Assembly (NCBI RefSeq): GCF_012641265.1
Contig: NZ_JABAHZ010000004.1
Coordinates: 310,001-374,000, forward strand
Length of the DNA stretch: 64,000 nucleotides
Source of the DNA: Chitinophaga eiseniae
GTDB lineage: Bacteria > Bacteroidota > Bacteroidia > Chitinophagales > Chitinophagaceae
Direction: 5' to 3'
Shown here: in pieces, positions 17,238 to 25,364 of the stretch
Numbering within the stretch: the stretch's first letter is position 1
Layout of the letters: every line of letters starts with the position of its first letter
Made by a program: the position numbers and the translations under genes
The notes under the pieces: generated by a model
What the model was told of the DNA's origin: nothing
Databases searched by the model: none
Seen by the model: only the letters and a program-made list of their open reading frames with translations

Positions 17238-20200
17238 TTATAAACTGATATTAACACCCAATATCAACGACATATTCAGCGGATAGAAATCGGAGCTCTG
17301 CTGGCCCGCACCCTGCCCGTTATTTAAGCGGGTACTGGAAGAAGTAATAGAGGAGGGCGATGTTTCCGGATCGTATCCCTGCCATTTGGTGATGGTAGCC
17401 AGGTTGCGGCCGCTCACATATACCTGCAGGTTAGAAATGTTGTAACGCTGTAAGGCCTGTTTGTTGAAGTTGTAGCTGAGTGTTACATCCTTCACACGGA
17501 TAAAGGATGCATCCTGGGCATATTTATATCCTTTTGGATTGGTATAAAACAAGGCCGGGTTGGTATTGATCTTGTTTTCGGAAGTCCAGTAAGGAATGGA
17601 AGCCGGCAGGTTGATAATGCCCGCCTGATCGCGGTTGTCGAGGATGTTGTTGGCCCGCAGCGATCCATGTACATCCTGCAGGAAGATGTTCAGTGAAAAG
17701 TTTTTATAGGTGAAGGTATTCGTCAGACCGGCAATATATTTAGGTAATTGTGTACCGAGATAGGAACGGTCGGCGGCATCTATTTTACCACTGTTGTCCA
17801 GGTCTTTAAATTTGATATAACCTGCTTTGGCGCCGGGATCAATCTTGCTGTCTTCTCCTTCCTGCCAGATGCCGGTCATGGTATAGTCGTAAATGCCCAG
17901 CAATGGCTTGCCTATGAACAGGTTGTTACCGATATCATCTTTATTATCGCCATACAACGATACCACTTTATTCCTGTTGAAGGAGATGTTGAATGCCGTT
18001 TGCCAGGTGAAGTTATCGGATTGGATGTTGCGGCTGTTCAGTAATATTTCCAATCCTTTATTGGCTGTTTCGCCGATGTTGTCATATACAGACGTATAAC
18101 CATTGGCCGCCGGTATTTTCCTGCTCAACAACAGGTCGTAAGTACGGGTGCTATAGGTTTCAATGCTACCACTGAGGCGGTTGTTCCACAACGCGAAGTC
18201 GATACCCAGGTTCAAACCGGAGGTGGTTTCCCATTTGAGTTTGCTGTTGCCTAATATATCCGGGACTACACCCACAGTAGTAACGCCATCAAATACATAG
18301 TTGGCGGTGGCGAGGCGCGACAGGGTGCGATAGCTGCCTACCGCCTGGTTACCGGAGGTACCATAGGAGGCGCGTAGTTTCAGTTGCGAAATCAATGGGA
18401 GTTGCGCCATGAATTTCTCATTGTGAATATTCCAGCCCAATGCAACAGAAGGGAATACACCGTATTTATTATCCGGACCAAAGCCGGAGTAGCCATCACG
18501 GCGGATGGTAGCGGTGAGCAGGTAGCGGCTGTCGTAGTTATAGTTGATTCTGAACATCTGCGAAAGGAGCATGCTGCCGGTGTAGGAAGTGGTAGTTTTC
18601 TGCACCTGTGCCGCTTTCATATTGTAGAAGTCGAGGTTATCGTTTACAAAAGAATTGGCATCCAGCTGGGAGGTAAAGTTTTCGTCTTTCTGCGCGCTGT
18701 ATAAGCCGGTGAGGTCGAGGTGATGCTTCTTCCACTGGGTAGTATAGGTGAGGAGATTTTCTACAATCCATTGCTTACTTTCTCCGTTGATCACCTGGGC
18801 AGTGCCTTGCATATCACCCATTTTGCGGCCGGTATAGTCGCCGCTGCGGTTAGGACGAAAAGAATAGGAGGCATTGACCCGGTATTTCAGCCCTTTTATA
18901 AAGTCCGGTGCTATTTCTGCATATCCACTGGCCGTCATGTTTTTGCTGCGGCTGATAGCAGGGTCGTACAGGTTGATCAGCGGGCTGGTATATAGTGTTT
19001 GCGGCGCAATCGGGTATACCTCGTAGTCGCCGGCTGCGTTGTAAAGCGTGCCGTAAGGGCTGAGCGCATTGGCGTTAAAGAGCGATACTTCACCGCCATC
19101 ATTGTTATTATTGACGAGGAACATGTTCACACCGGTTCTTAGCCAGGACGTTACCTTAGCATCTACATTGGCGCGGATGCTGGAGCGGTTGTACTGGTAG
19201 CCTTTCAGGGTACCGTCTTCTTTCAGGTAGGTACCGGAGAGATAGTATTTCACGTTGTCGCTACCGCCAGAAATACTCAGCTCGTGGCTATGGATATATC
19301 CCTGTTGTGCAATTTCTTTGAGCCAGTTTACTTCTTTGGCGCCGTTGGCAAAATTATTTTGTTCAGACAGGTAAGGCAGATCCGGCGCATCAGGGCGGCC
19401 CGCCTGGATATTATACCAGTGGTTTTTGGTGCGGTATTGTTCGCCATTCATTTGTTTTACCACGTTGGACTGGTATTCCGGGCCGGCGTAGCCATTATAG
19501 CTGATCTGTGGTTTACCGGTTTTACCTTGTTTGGTGGTGATCATGATCACGCCATTGGCGCCCCTGGCGCCGTAGATAGCAGAGGCAGAAACATCTTTCA
19601 GCAGGTCGATAGACGCGATATCGTTGGGGTTGATATCGTTATAGCTGCCGCTGAAAGGGATACCATCCAATACGATGAGAGGCTCGTTGCTGGCGTTAAC
19701 GGATTTAAGACCGCGTAAATAGAAGGCGGGAGAGCTTCCCGGCTTGCTGCTGTTGCTGATGATATTTACCCCGGGCGTAGTTCCTTGAATCGATTGCAAA
19801 ACGTTTGTAACAGGAAGATTTTGAAGTCTTTCTTTCGGTACAGAAGATACAGCGCCGGTTACATCGCTTCTTTTCTGCGTACCATAACCTACTACTACCA
19901 CTTCTGTTTGTTGTTCTACAGAAGCTTTCAGCGTTACGTTGAACGTGCCGCTGCCGGCAACGGCCACTTCCTGGGGCACCATTCCTACAAAGGAAAATAT
20001 CAATACCTGCGGGCCTTCCGCGCTGATGCGCAGGGTATAAGAACCATCATTGGCAGTGCTCACACCCTGGGAGGAATTTTTAACCCTCACAGAAACGCCG
20101 GGTAAAGGGTGGCCGGTTTCATCGGTTACTTTTCCTCTTACTTCGATAGCAGGGGCCGCAGGACTGCTGTTATTGTTGTTGGTCGTTGGCCTGGGAGAGA

Positions 20201-20576
20201 TGAAGACAGACTTGTTTTCAATCACATATTTCAGTGGCTGATCTTTCAGCATGAGATCGAGGAACGTTTGTATAGATACATTTTCCACTTTCAGGGTAAC
20301 GGGACGTGCTTTTTCCAGTACGTCGCGGCTGGCTACCACGGTATAACCGGATTGCCTGCGGATAACCGAAAAGAGTTTTTCTACCGGCACATTGTGTCCC
20401 GACCAGGTGATCAGTTGCGCATACCCGGTGGCACTTACTTGCAGTAAAGCGGTAGTTAATAATAAGAAAGTCAGTTTCATAACTAACAGCATTTTGGTTG
20501 AAAACCGGCTCCTGTTGCGTATCTTTCCTAACATAGGCGCATGGGAATGCCGGTTACAAAGAGCAATTTTTTGCAT
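17238..20576 (-). CDS. SusC-like TonB-dependent transporter with STN domain (PUL 1)
   Basis: 1112 residues. A long basic N-terminus and membrane segment (MLLVMKLTFLLLTTALLQVS) precede an STN secretin/TonB signalling domain (about 55-125), a carboxypeptidase regulatory-like domain (EVRGKVTDETGHPLPGVSV), the TonB box/plug (VVVGYGTQKRSDVTGAVSSV, then GVNIISNSSKPGSSPAFYLRG) and a 22-stranded barrel. It imports oligosaccharides across the outer membrane with TonB energy. The STN domain lets the loaded transporter signal through the adjacent FecR anti-sigma protein to the ECF sigma factor, giving substrate-induced expression of this PUL. Confidence 0.95.
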   Translation of the reverse strand: MQKIALCNRHSHAPMLGKIRNRSRFSTKMLLVMKLTFLLLTTALLQVSATGYAQLITWSGHNVPVEKLFSVIRRQSGYTVVASRDVLEKARPVTLKVENVSIQTFLDLMLKDQPLKYVIENKSVFISPRPTTNNNNSSPAAPAIEVRGKVTDETGHPLPGVSVRVKNSSQGVSTANDGSYTLRISAEGPQVLIFSFVGMVPQEVAVAGSGTFNVTLKASVEQQTEVVVVGYGTQKRSDVTGAVSSVPKERLQNLPVTNVLQSIQGTTPGVNIISNSSKPGSSPAFYLRGLKSVNASNEPLIVLDGIPFSGSYNDINPNDIASIDLLKDVSASAIYGARGANGVIMITTKQGKTGKPQISYNGYAGPEYQSNVVKQMNGEQYRTKNHWYNIQAGRPDAPDLPYLSEQNNFANGAKEVNWLKEIAQQGYIHSHELSISGGSDNVKYYLSGTYLKEDGTLKGYQYNRSSIRANVDAKVTSWLRTGVNMFLVNNNNDGGEVSLFNANALSPYGTLYNAAGDYEVYPIAPQTLYTSPLINLYDPAISRSKNMTASGYAEIAPDFIKGLKYRVNASYSFRPNRSGDYTGRKMGDMQGTAQVINGESKQWIVENLLTYTTQWKKHHLDLTGLYSAQKDENFTSQLDANSFVNDNLDFYNMKAAQVQKTTTSYTGSMLLSQMFRINYNYDSRYLLTATIRRDGYSGFGPDNKYGVFPSVALGWNIHNEKFMAQLPLISQLKLRASYGTSGNQAVGSYRTLSRLATANYVFDGVTTVGVVPDILGNSKLKWETTSGLNLGIDFALWNNRLSGSIETYSTRTYDLLLSRKIPAANGYTSVYDNIGETANKGLEILLNSRNIQSDNFTWQTAFNISFNRNKVVSLYGDNKDDIGNNLFIGKPLLGIYDYTMTGIWQEGEDSKIDPGAKAGYIKFKDLDNSGKIDAADRSYLGTQLPKYIAGLTNTFTYKNFSLNIFLQDVHGSLRANNILDNRDQAGIINLPASIPYWTSENKINTNPALFYTNPKGYKYAQDASFIRVKDVTLSYNFNKQALQRYNISNLQVYVSGRNLATITKWQGYDPETSPSSITSSSTRLNNGQGAGQQSSDFYPLNMSLILGVNISL

Positions 20577-20641
20577 AGCTTTGCATTGATTTGGCTTGTA
20601 AATAGATTGTTGTCTGGAATACTCAACTGTTTTGCATAGCT
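20569..20641 (-). repeat. 12-bp direct repeat at the SusC start
   Basis: TTTTGCATAGCT occurs at 20569-20580, spanning the SusC start codon, and again at 20630-20641, 61 bp upstream in the direction of transcription. It duplicates the translation start context or forms part of a regulator site; the meaning is unclear. Confidence 0.35.
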
Positions 20642-20766
20642 GTAATCTTTCTTAGCCGGAGGTGGGTCGAAACACTTCCGGTTTTTTATTACAGGTGGCT
20701 TCCTGGTTGATGGTTGAATTGTTTAGTTCACTGTTTTTCTATAACATGTTTGATGAAAACGTCTTT

Positions 20767-21927
20767 TTATGATTTTATAATTATTTTTCTGCCTGTCAGC
20801 TGGAAGTGAATGCCTGAATCTTTCAGGAAATTGAGTACGCTGGAGAGGTTTACATCACTACCTATTTCTCCTACAAAGGTGATGTCTGGCGGCGTTGATT
20901 CATATACGACTTCGATATCATACCACCGGGCAATGATGCTCATGACGGTGGTTAGTTTTTTATCCTGGAAGTTGAGCACGCCATTTTTCCATGCAATAAC
21001 GGCCAGGGTATCTACCTGGTGTTGCAGGGTGGTGGCGCCGGTTGGTTTATTGATCAGCAGTTGCTGTCCTGGCTGTAATACTTTTGGTTGATGAGGTACA
21101 TTTACCCGTACCGCGCCTTCGAGCAGGGTAGTGCTGATGTTGGCGTCTTCCTGGTAATTATTGATATTAAAATGTGTGCCCAGCACTTCTACGCTGGTTT
21201 CATTATTTAATTTCACAATAAATGGCTGCCGGCTGTTGGGTGCTACCTCAAAATAGGCTTCCCCGTTGAGGGTAACGGTTCTGTTGCTGCCGGTAAAGGC
21301 GGTAGGGTAGCTGATGGCGCTGGCGGCATTGATCCATACCTGGGTACCATCCGGCAGTTGCAGCCTGAATTTGCGTCCGCGGGGCGTACTCATAGTATTA
21401 TAGCTCACTGTGCCGGCGGCAGATGCATCATAGGCCAGCTGGCCGTTGTGCAGTGTAACGCGGGTACCTTGCTGGGTGGTTACCACGCCATTGTTTAAGC
21501 TGTCTAATACTACCTGGCTGCCATCTCCGAGCGTTAATACGGCGCCGTTCTTACCGGGTTGCACATCTGTATTGGCTGCTATCACCACAGGTGGCGGAGG
21601 CGTATGCTGCCGCCAGGTAAACCAGGCTACTGTGCAGCACAGCAACCCTGCGATAGCTGCTGCCGCCACATAAGGGCGGCGATAAAAGCGAATTTTTTTA
21701 ACCACCGGTTCCCCCTGTAAAATACGCTGGAGCTGTGGTTCATATACAGAAGGATCATAGGCCGGATCGGCTATGGCAGTGATATGCAGCTCGTTGATGA
21801 GTGCGGTCCATTCGTCGTCATCGTCATTGGTACGCAATGCTGCAAACAATTCAGCTTCCTCCGCTGCGGAGGCAGTACCTTCGTAATAACGCTGTAATAA
21901 AAAGCGGTAATAATCTTTAGCTTCCAC
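20767..21927 (-). CDS. FecR-family anti-sigma factor (PUL 1)
   Basis: 386 residues. A helical cytoplasmic domain (1-80; YYRFLLQRYYEGTASAAEEA) binds the sigma factor; one transmembrane helix spans about 86-104 (YVAAAAIAGLLCCTVAWFTW); the periplasmic part has the FecR core (MSTPRGRKFRLQLPDGTQVW, then AYFEVAPNSRQPF) and a C-terminal DUF4974/STN-like domain (HFQLTGRKIIIKS end). It senses the SusC STN domain and releases or activates the sigma factor. It lies between the sigma and SusC genes (69 bp and 190 bp gaps). Confidence 0.93.
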   Translation of the reverse strand: MEAKDYYRFLLQRYYEGTASAAEEAELFAALRTNDDDDEWTALINELHITAIADPAYDPSVYEPQLQRILQGEPVVKKIRFYRRPYVAAAAIAGLLCCTVAWFTWRQHTPPPPVVIAANTDVQPGKNGAVLTLGDGSQVVLDSLNNGVVTTQQGTRVTLHNGQLAYDASAAGTVSYNTMSTPRGRKFRLQLPDGTQVWINAASAISYPTAFTGSNRTVTLNGEAYFEVAPNSRQPFIVKLNNETSVEVLGTHFNINNYQEDANISTTLLEGAVRVNVPHQPKVLQPGQQLLINKPTGATTLQHQVDTLAVIAWKNGVLNFQDKKLTTVMSIIARWYDIEVVYESTPPDITFVGEIGSDVNLSSVLNFLKDSGIHFQLTGRKIIIKS

Positions 21928-21996
21928 GATACAGTTCCCTTCTTTTGCTGGTTAGACGCTAAAAAATAACAAGTGTACTATGCGTCTGAAAAAAAA

Positions 21997-22587
21997 TCAC
22001 AAAAATCTCGACAACAGGGTAATCAGTAAGATAGGAAGGCGGGTGCCGGTATGTTTTTCCAGGTATTCCCGGATAAATTTGCGGGCGGTAACCAGCTGGT
22101 TTTTAACGGTATTTTCAGAGATGTCCAGCGCTTCAGCAATTTCCTTGCGGGATTTGCCTTCCTGGATATTCATCATAAATACGTCCCGGCGGGAGGCCGG
22201 TAATTTTTCCACCGCTGTTTTAATCAGGCCTTGCAGTTCCTTTGCATAGATGCCGGCAGAAAAATCTTCCTGGTCAGGAACATCAGCAATGATATCATCG
22301 TGACGGTTTTTTTCCCGGGCATGTTGACGGAGCACCGACAACGATCGGTTGGAAGCCAGCGTATACAGCCAGCCGCCGGGATTTTCGATATCTGCCAGGG
22401 TGTCCCGGAGCAGCCACACTTTCAGGAATACTTCCTGCAGCACTTCTTCTGCCGCGGTATCTGATTTCAACAATTTTTTGACAGAGCCTATCAGCACGGC
22501 ATTGTACCGGTGATATAATAAACGAAAAGCTGCTTCATCTCCATGGGCGATTGCTGAAAAAAGTTTCCTGTCGTCTGGTATGTTCAC
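21997..22587 (-). CDS. ECF sigma-70 factor (PUL 1)
   Basis: 196 residues with the two ECF domains: sigma-2 (FRLLYHRYNAVLIGSVKKLL, then AEEVLQEVFLKVW) and sigma-4 (LPASRRDVFMMNIQEGKSRK, then EIAEALDISENTVKNQLVTA). It is the first gene of the PUL and directs RNA polymerase to promoters of the locus when its FecR partner is triggered by SusC. The ATG at 22587 gives the normal N-terminus. The short hydrophobic tail (LPILLITLLSRFL) is common in Bacteroidota ECF factors. Confidence 0.93.
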   Translation of the reverse strand: MNIPDDRKLFSAIAHGDEAAFRLLYHRYNAVLIGSVKKLLKSDTAAEEVLQEVFLKVWLLRDTLADIENPGGWLYTLASNRSLSVLRQHAREKNRHDDIIADVPDQEDFSAGIYAKELQGLIKTAVEKLPASRRDVFMMNIQEGKSRKEIAEALDISENTVKNQLVTARKFIREYLEKHTGTRLPILLITLLSRFL

Positions 22588-22737
22588 AGCGTGTTCCTGG
22601 TTATTGGTGGCAAAAATGTTTAGCTGCCCTCAATATTAGGGCATTTAAGGGTTTTCTGCAAACGCTTTCTTTGATAGATGGCATTTCATTTTACTTTTTT
22701 ATTTTTATGTTACTACCGGAAACTTTTAACTGACTGT

Positions 22738-23955
22738 ATGGCTAATTATACTAACATGGCTTCCGCAGCTATTCATGCTGCGCAATCCCATATCGCCGAA
22801 AATGCCCACCTGGTGCCTGTTTTCGCTACCTCTACATTTACTTTCGATAATGCGCAACAGGGCATGGACCGTTTCCAGGGTACGGCCCCGGGTTATATTT
22901 ATTCCCGCTTTGGCAATCCTACGGTAACGGTTGCCGAGGAGCTGATCGCCGCCCTGGAAGCGCTGGAGCTGAAACAGGAAGATGACAGTCCTCTGCCACT
23001 GAAAGCTATTCTACATGCCAGCGGACAGGCAGCCATGGCTACCCTCATGCTGTCGAACCTGGTAGCGGGCGACCAGGTGCTCACCCATTATTCATTGTAT
23101 GGAGGCACCCACGAGTTCCTGTTTAACTTCCTGCCTGCCTTTGGGGTGACTGCGCAAATTGCAGATCTGCATGACCTGGAAGGACTCGACGCCCTGCTGG
23201 CAGCTAATCGTACCGTGAAACTGATCCATATTGAATCGCCGGCCAATCCCTCTATGCGCTGTGTAGACCTGGAAGCGGTATGCCGCATCGCCGGCAGGCA
23301 CCAGGTAAAAGTAAGTGTAGACAATACCTTTGCTACGCCTTACCTGCAACAGCCATTCCGCTATGGTGTTGATTTCGTATTTCATTCTACTACCAAGTTC
23401 CTAAACGGGCATGGCACTGCTATCGGCGGCGTGTTCATCGGAAAAGATATTGCCTTTATGCAGTCGAAGGCACGCAAAACCGCCACCTTGCTGGGTGGTT
23501 GCGCTAATCCTTTTGATACCTACCTGCTCATCCAGGGCATTAAAACCCTGGAACTCCGTATGAAGCAACATTGCAGCAATGCGCAACAGGTAGCTGAATT
23601 TCTCCAGGCACATCCGGCAGTAGCCAAAATAAATTTTAATGGTTTGCCGGATCATCCGGACTATGCATTGTCGGCCCGGCAAATGCGCCACCCCGGCGCG
23701 GTGATGAGCTTTGAACTGAAAGCGGGATTTGAGGCGGCAGTACGATTTATCGACCGCCTGCAAATGTGTTTGCGGGCAGTGTCGTTGGGTACAGTAGATA
23801 CCCTCATCTCTCACCCGGCTTCTATGTCGCATTCCGGTATGAAGAAGGAGGACCGGGAAAAAGCAGGTATTTCTGATGGCTTAATCCGCCTGAGTGTGGG
23901 ACTGGAGCATATAGACGATATTATCCTCGACCTGGACCAGGCGCTCTCCGCATAA
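22738..23955 (+). CDS. Cys/Met metabolism PLP-dependent enzyme (methionine gamma-lyase / cystathionine synthase family)
   Basis: 405 residues from ATG 22738; the longer upstream frame reads through a low-complexity leader and is not family-like. The PLP lysine is Lys220 in HSTTKFLNGHG; the phosphate loop (SGQAAMATLML near 95) and the conserved Tyr-Ser-Arg (YIYSRFGNPT, 54-63) that binds the neighbouring subunit's cofactor are present, as is the C-terminal substrate Arg region (ISDGLIRLSVGLEHIDD). Such enzymes make or break C-S bonds in methionine/cysteine metabolism. Sequence by eye does not separate methionine gamma-lyase, cystathionine gamma-synthase and O-acetylhomoserine sulfhydrylase; the ASMSHSGM end is lyase-like. 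Convergent with the permease gene, stops 2 bp apart. Confidence 0.88.
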   Translation: MANYTNMASAAIHAAQSHIAENAHLVPVFATSTFTFDNAQQGMDRFQGTAPGYIYSRFGNPTVTVAEELIAALEALELKQEDDSPLPLKAILHASGQAAMATLMLSNLVAGDQVLTHYSLYGGTHEFLFNFLPAFGVTAQIADLHDLEGLDALLAANRTVKLIHIESPANPSMRCVDLEAVCRIAGRHQVKVSVDNTFATPYLQQPFRYGVDFVFHSTTKFLNGHGTAIGGVFIGKDIAFMQSKARKTATLLGGCANPFDTYLLIQGIKTLELRMKQHCSNAQQVAEFLQAHPAVAKINFNGLPDHPDYALSARQMRHPGAVMSFELKAGFEAAVRFIDRLQMCLRAVSLGTVDTLISHPASMSHSGMKKEDREKAGISDGLIRLSVGLEHIDDIILDLDQALSA

Positions 23956-23957
23956 TA

Positions 23958-25286
23958 CTATATCCCCGGCAGGCAGTGTGATAACAGGTACACGCCTGCC
24001 AGCGATACCAGCGCCATCACGATGGTGCTGGTACTATATACCCGCAGCATGTCTTTTACTTCCAGCCCGGAAAACCGGGAAATAACCCAGAAGTAGGCAT
24101 CGTTGGTATGGGAAATCATCATAGACCCCGCGCCCATAGCAAGTACACAGATGATATGGCCATTACCGGAATCCAACCCGATAATAGGCAGTAATGGCTG
24201 CATAATCGCAGCAGCTGCAATGATAGCCACGGTAGAGGAGCCCTGGGCGGTTTTGAGCAGGGCAGTGACCAGGAAAGGTAATAATAAACCCATGGCAGCC
24301 ACTGCCTGGTTTTGTGCAATGTGACTGCCAATATCAGCTTTCGCCAGGATGGCACCAAAAGCGCCACCGGCCCCAATGATCACCAGTATACCGGCAGCTT
24401 TCTCTGCGCTTTCCTGCAACAGCGGGCCGGTCTTATCTTTTAACTGCGTTAAGGCCAGCAGGATACCCACGCTGAGTGCTACCTCCGGTATGCCCAGCAA
24501 GGCCAGGGTCTTTAAAGCAAAAGACGGCGCCACGCCAGTTTCCAGGCTAAAAAGCGAGCGTATCGCAATCAGTAGGATGGGCACCGCCACCGGCAGCACC
24601 GACATTCCTACAGAAGGGCCCACCGCCACCGGCGTGGCGGTAATTTCTGTACTAACGTGGGCGGCTAAACGCTTCCCGGCAAATACCGACCATGCGTAGC
24701 CACCGGCGGCAGCGGGAATAGCGATCAGCAGGCCATAGAGCATCACCTTGCCTGTTTCTGCATGAATAGTAACAGTAGCCGCTGTAATACCCGGATGCGG
24801 CGGCATGAGGCAATGCACAGCATATAAACCGGTGGCCAGAGAGGACGCCATGATCATCAACGATACGCCGGAACGCTGTGCCAGCGCCTTATTTAATCCG
24901 CTTAATACAATGAATCCCGAATCACAAAAAATAGGCATACCCACCAGGTAACCAATCATATTCATAGTCAGTGCCGCTTTACCGGTACCAATACGCTGCA
25001 ATACATAATTGGCCAGTACCGCCGTGCTGCCGCTATGTTCCAGGATCAGCCCCAGGGTAGTGCCCAGTATAATCAGTAATCCTAATGAACCAATAATGCT
25101 ACCCATGCCGGATTTAATGCTGCCAAGAATATCGGCTGCCGGCAGGCCCAATATGCAGCCGGTCAATACTGCTGCCAGCAGCAAGGCAAAGAAGGCATGT
25201 ACCCGGAACCTGGCCGTGAGCAATACAATGAGGGCAACGCCCGCTAACAGGCCAGACAGGCTTTGTAGTAAAGGAATGGTTGTCAT
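23958..25286 (-). CDS. GntP-family gluconate/H+ symporter
   Basis: 442 residues, hydrophobic throughout with about 12-14 membrane helices. GntP signatures include GMGSIIGSLGLLIILGTTLG (59-78), the MPIFCDSGFIVLSGLNKALA region and CLMPPHPGITAAT. Family members import gluconate or related aldonates and hydroxyacids with protons across the inner membrane. No gluconate kinase or dehydratase is next to it, so the substrate could be another sugar acid or a hydroxyacid. It is a single-gene unit with the GH31 terminator upstream. Confidence 0.9.
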   Translation of the reverse strand: MTTIPLLQSLSGLLAGVALIVLLTARFRVHAFFALLLAAVLTGCILGLPAADILGSIKSGMGSIIGSLGLLIILGTTLGLILEHSGSTAVLANYVLQRIGTGKAALTMNMIGYLVGMPIFCDSGFIVLSGLNKALAQRSGVSLMIMASSLATGLYAVHCLMPPHPGITAATVTIHAETGKVMLYGLLIAIPAAAGGYAWSVFAGKRLAAHVSTEITATPVAVGPSVGMSVLPVAVPILLIAIRSLFSLETGVAPSFALKTLALLGIPEVALSVGILLALTQLKDKTGPLLQESAEKAAGILVIIGAGGAFGAILAKADIGSHIAQNQAVAAMGLLLPFLVTALLKTAQGSSTVAIIAAAAIMQPLLPIIGLDSGNGHIICVLAMGAGSMMISHTNDAYFWVISRFSGLEVKDMLRVYSTSTIVMALVSLAGVYLLSHCLPGI

Positions 25287-25315
25287 AGTTACTACAAGAT
25301 AGAAATTAATGCTAT

Positions 25316-25344
25316 AAAAAAGGCCGGATCATTGGATCCGGCCT
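25316..25344 (-). terminator. Terminator of the GH31 gene
   Basis: Perfect 10-bp stem AGGCCGGATC / GATCCGGCCT (25321-25344), followed on the minus strand by six T (25320-25315), 21 nt past the GH31 stop codon. It separates GH31 from the GntP gene. Confidence 0.85.
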
Positions 25345-25364
25345 CTCTCGAGCAACAATAATTT

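Noticed and set aside
20656..20687. Hairpin followed by six T on the plus strand between FecR and SusC of PUL 1
   Set aside because: All genes here run on the minus strand, and on that strand no T-tract follows. It may stop antisense transcription, but there is no plus-strand gene to end.
23958..25286. GntP permease as part of the pentose-acid pathway
   Set aside because: It lies 25 kb from the LacI operon, has no operator-like palindrome upstream and no aldonate gene beside it.
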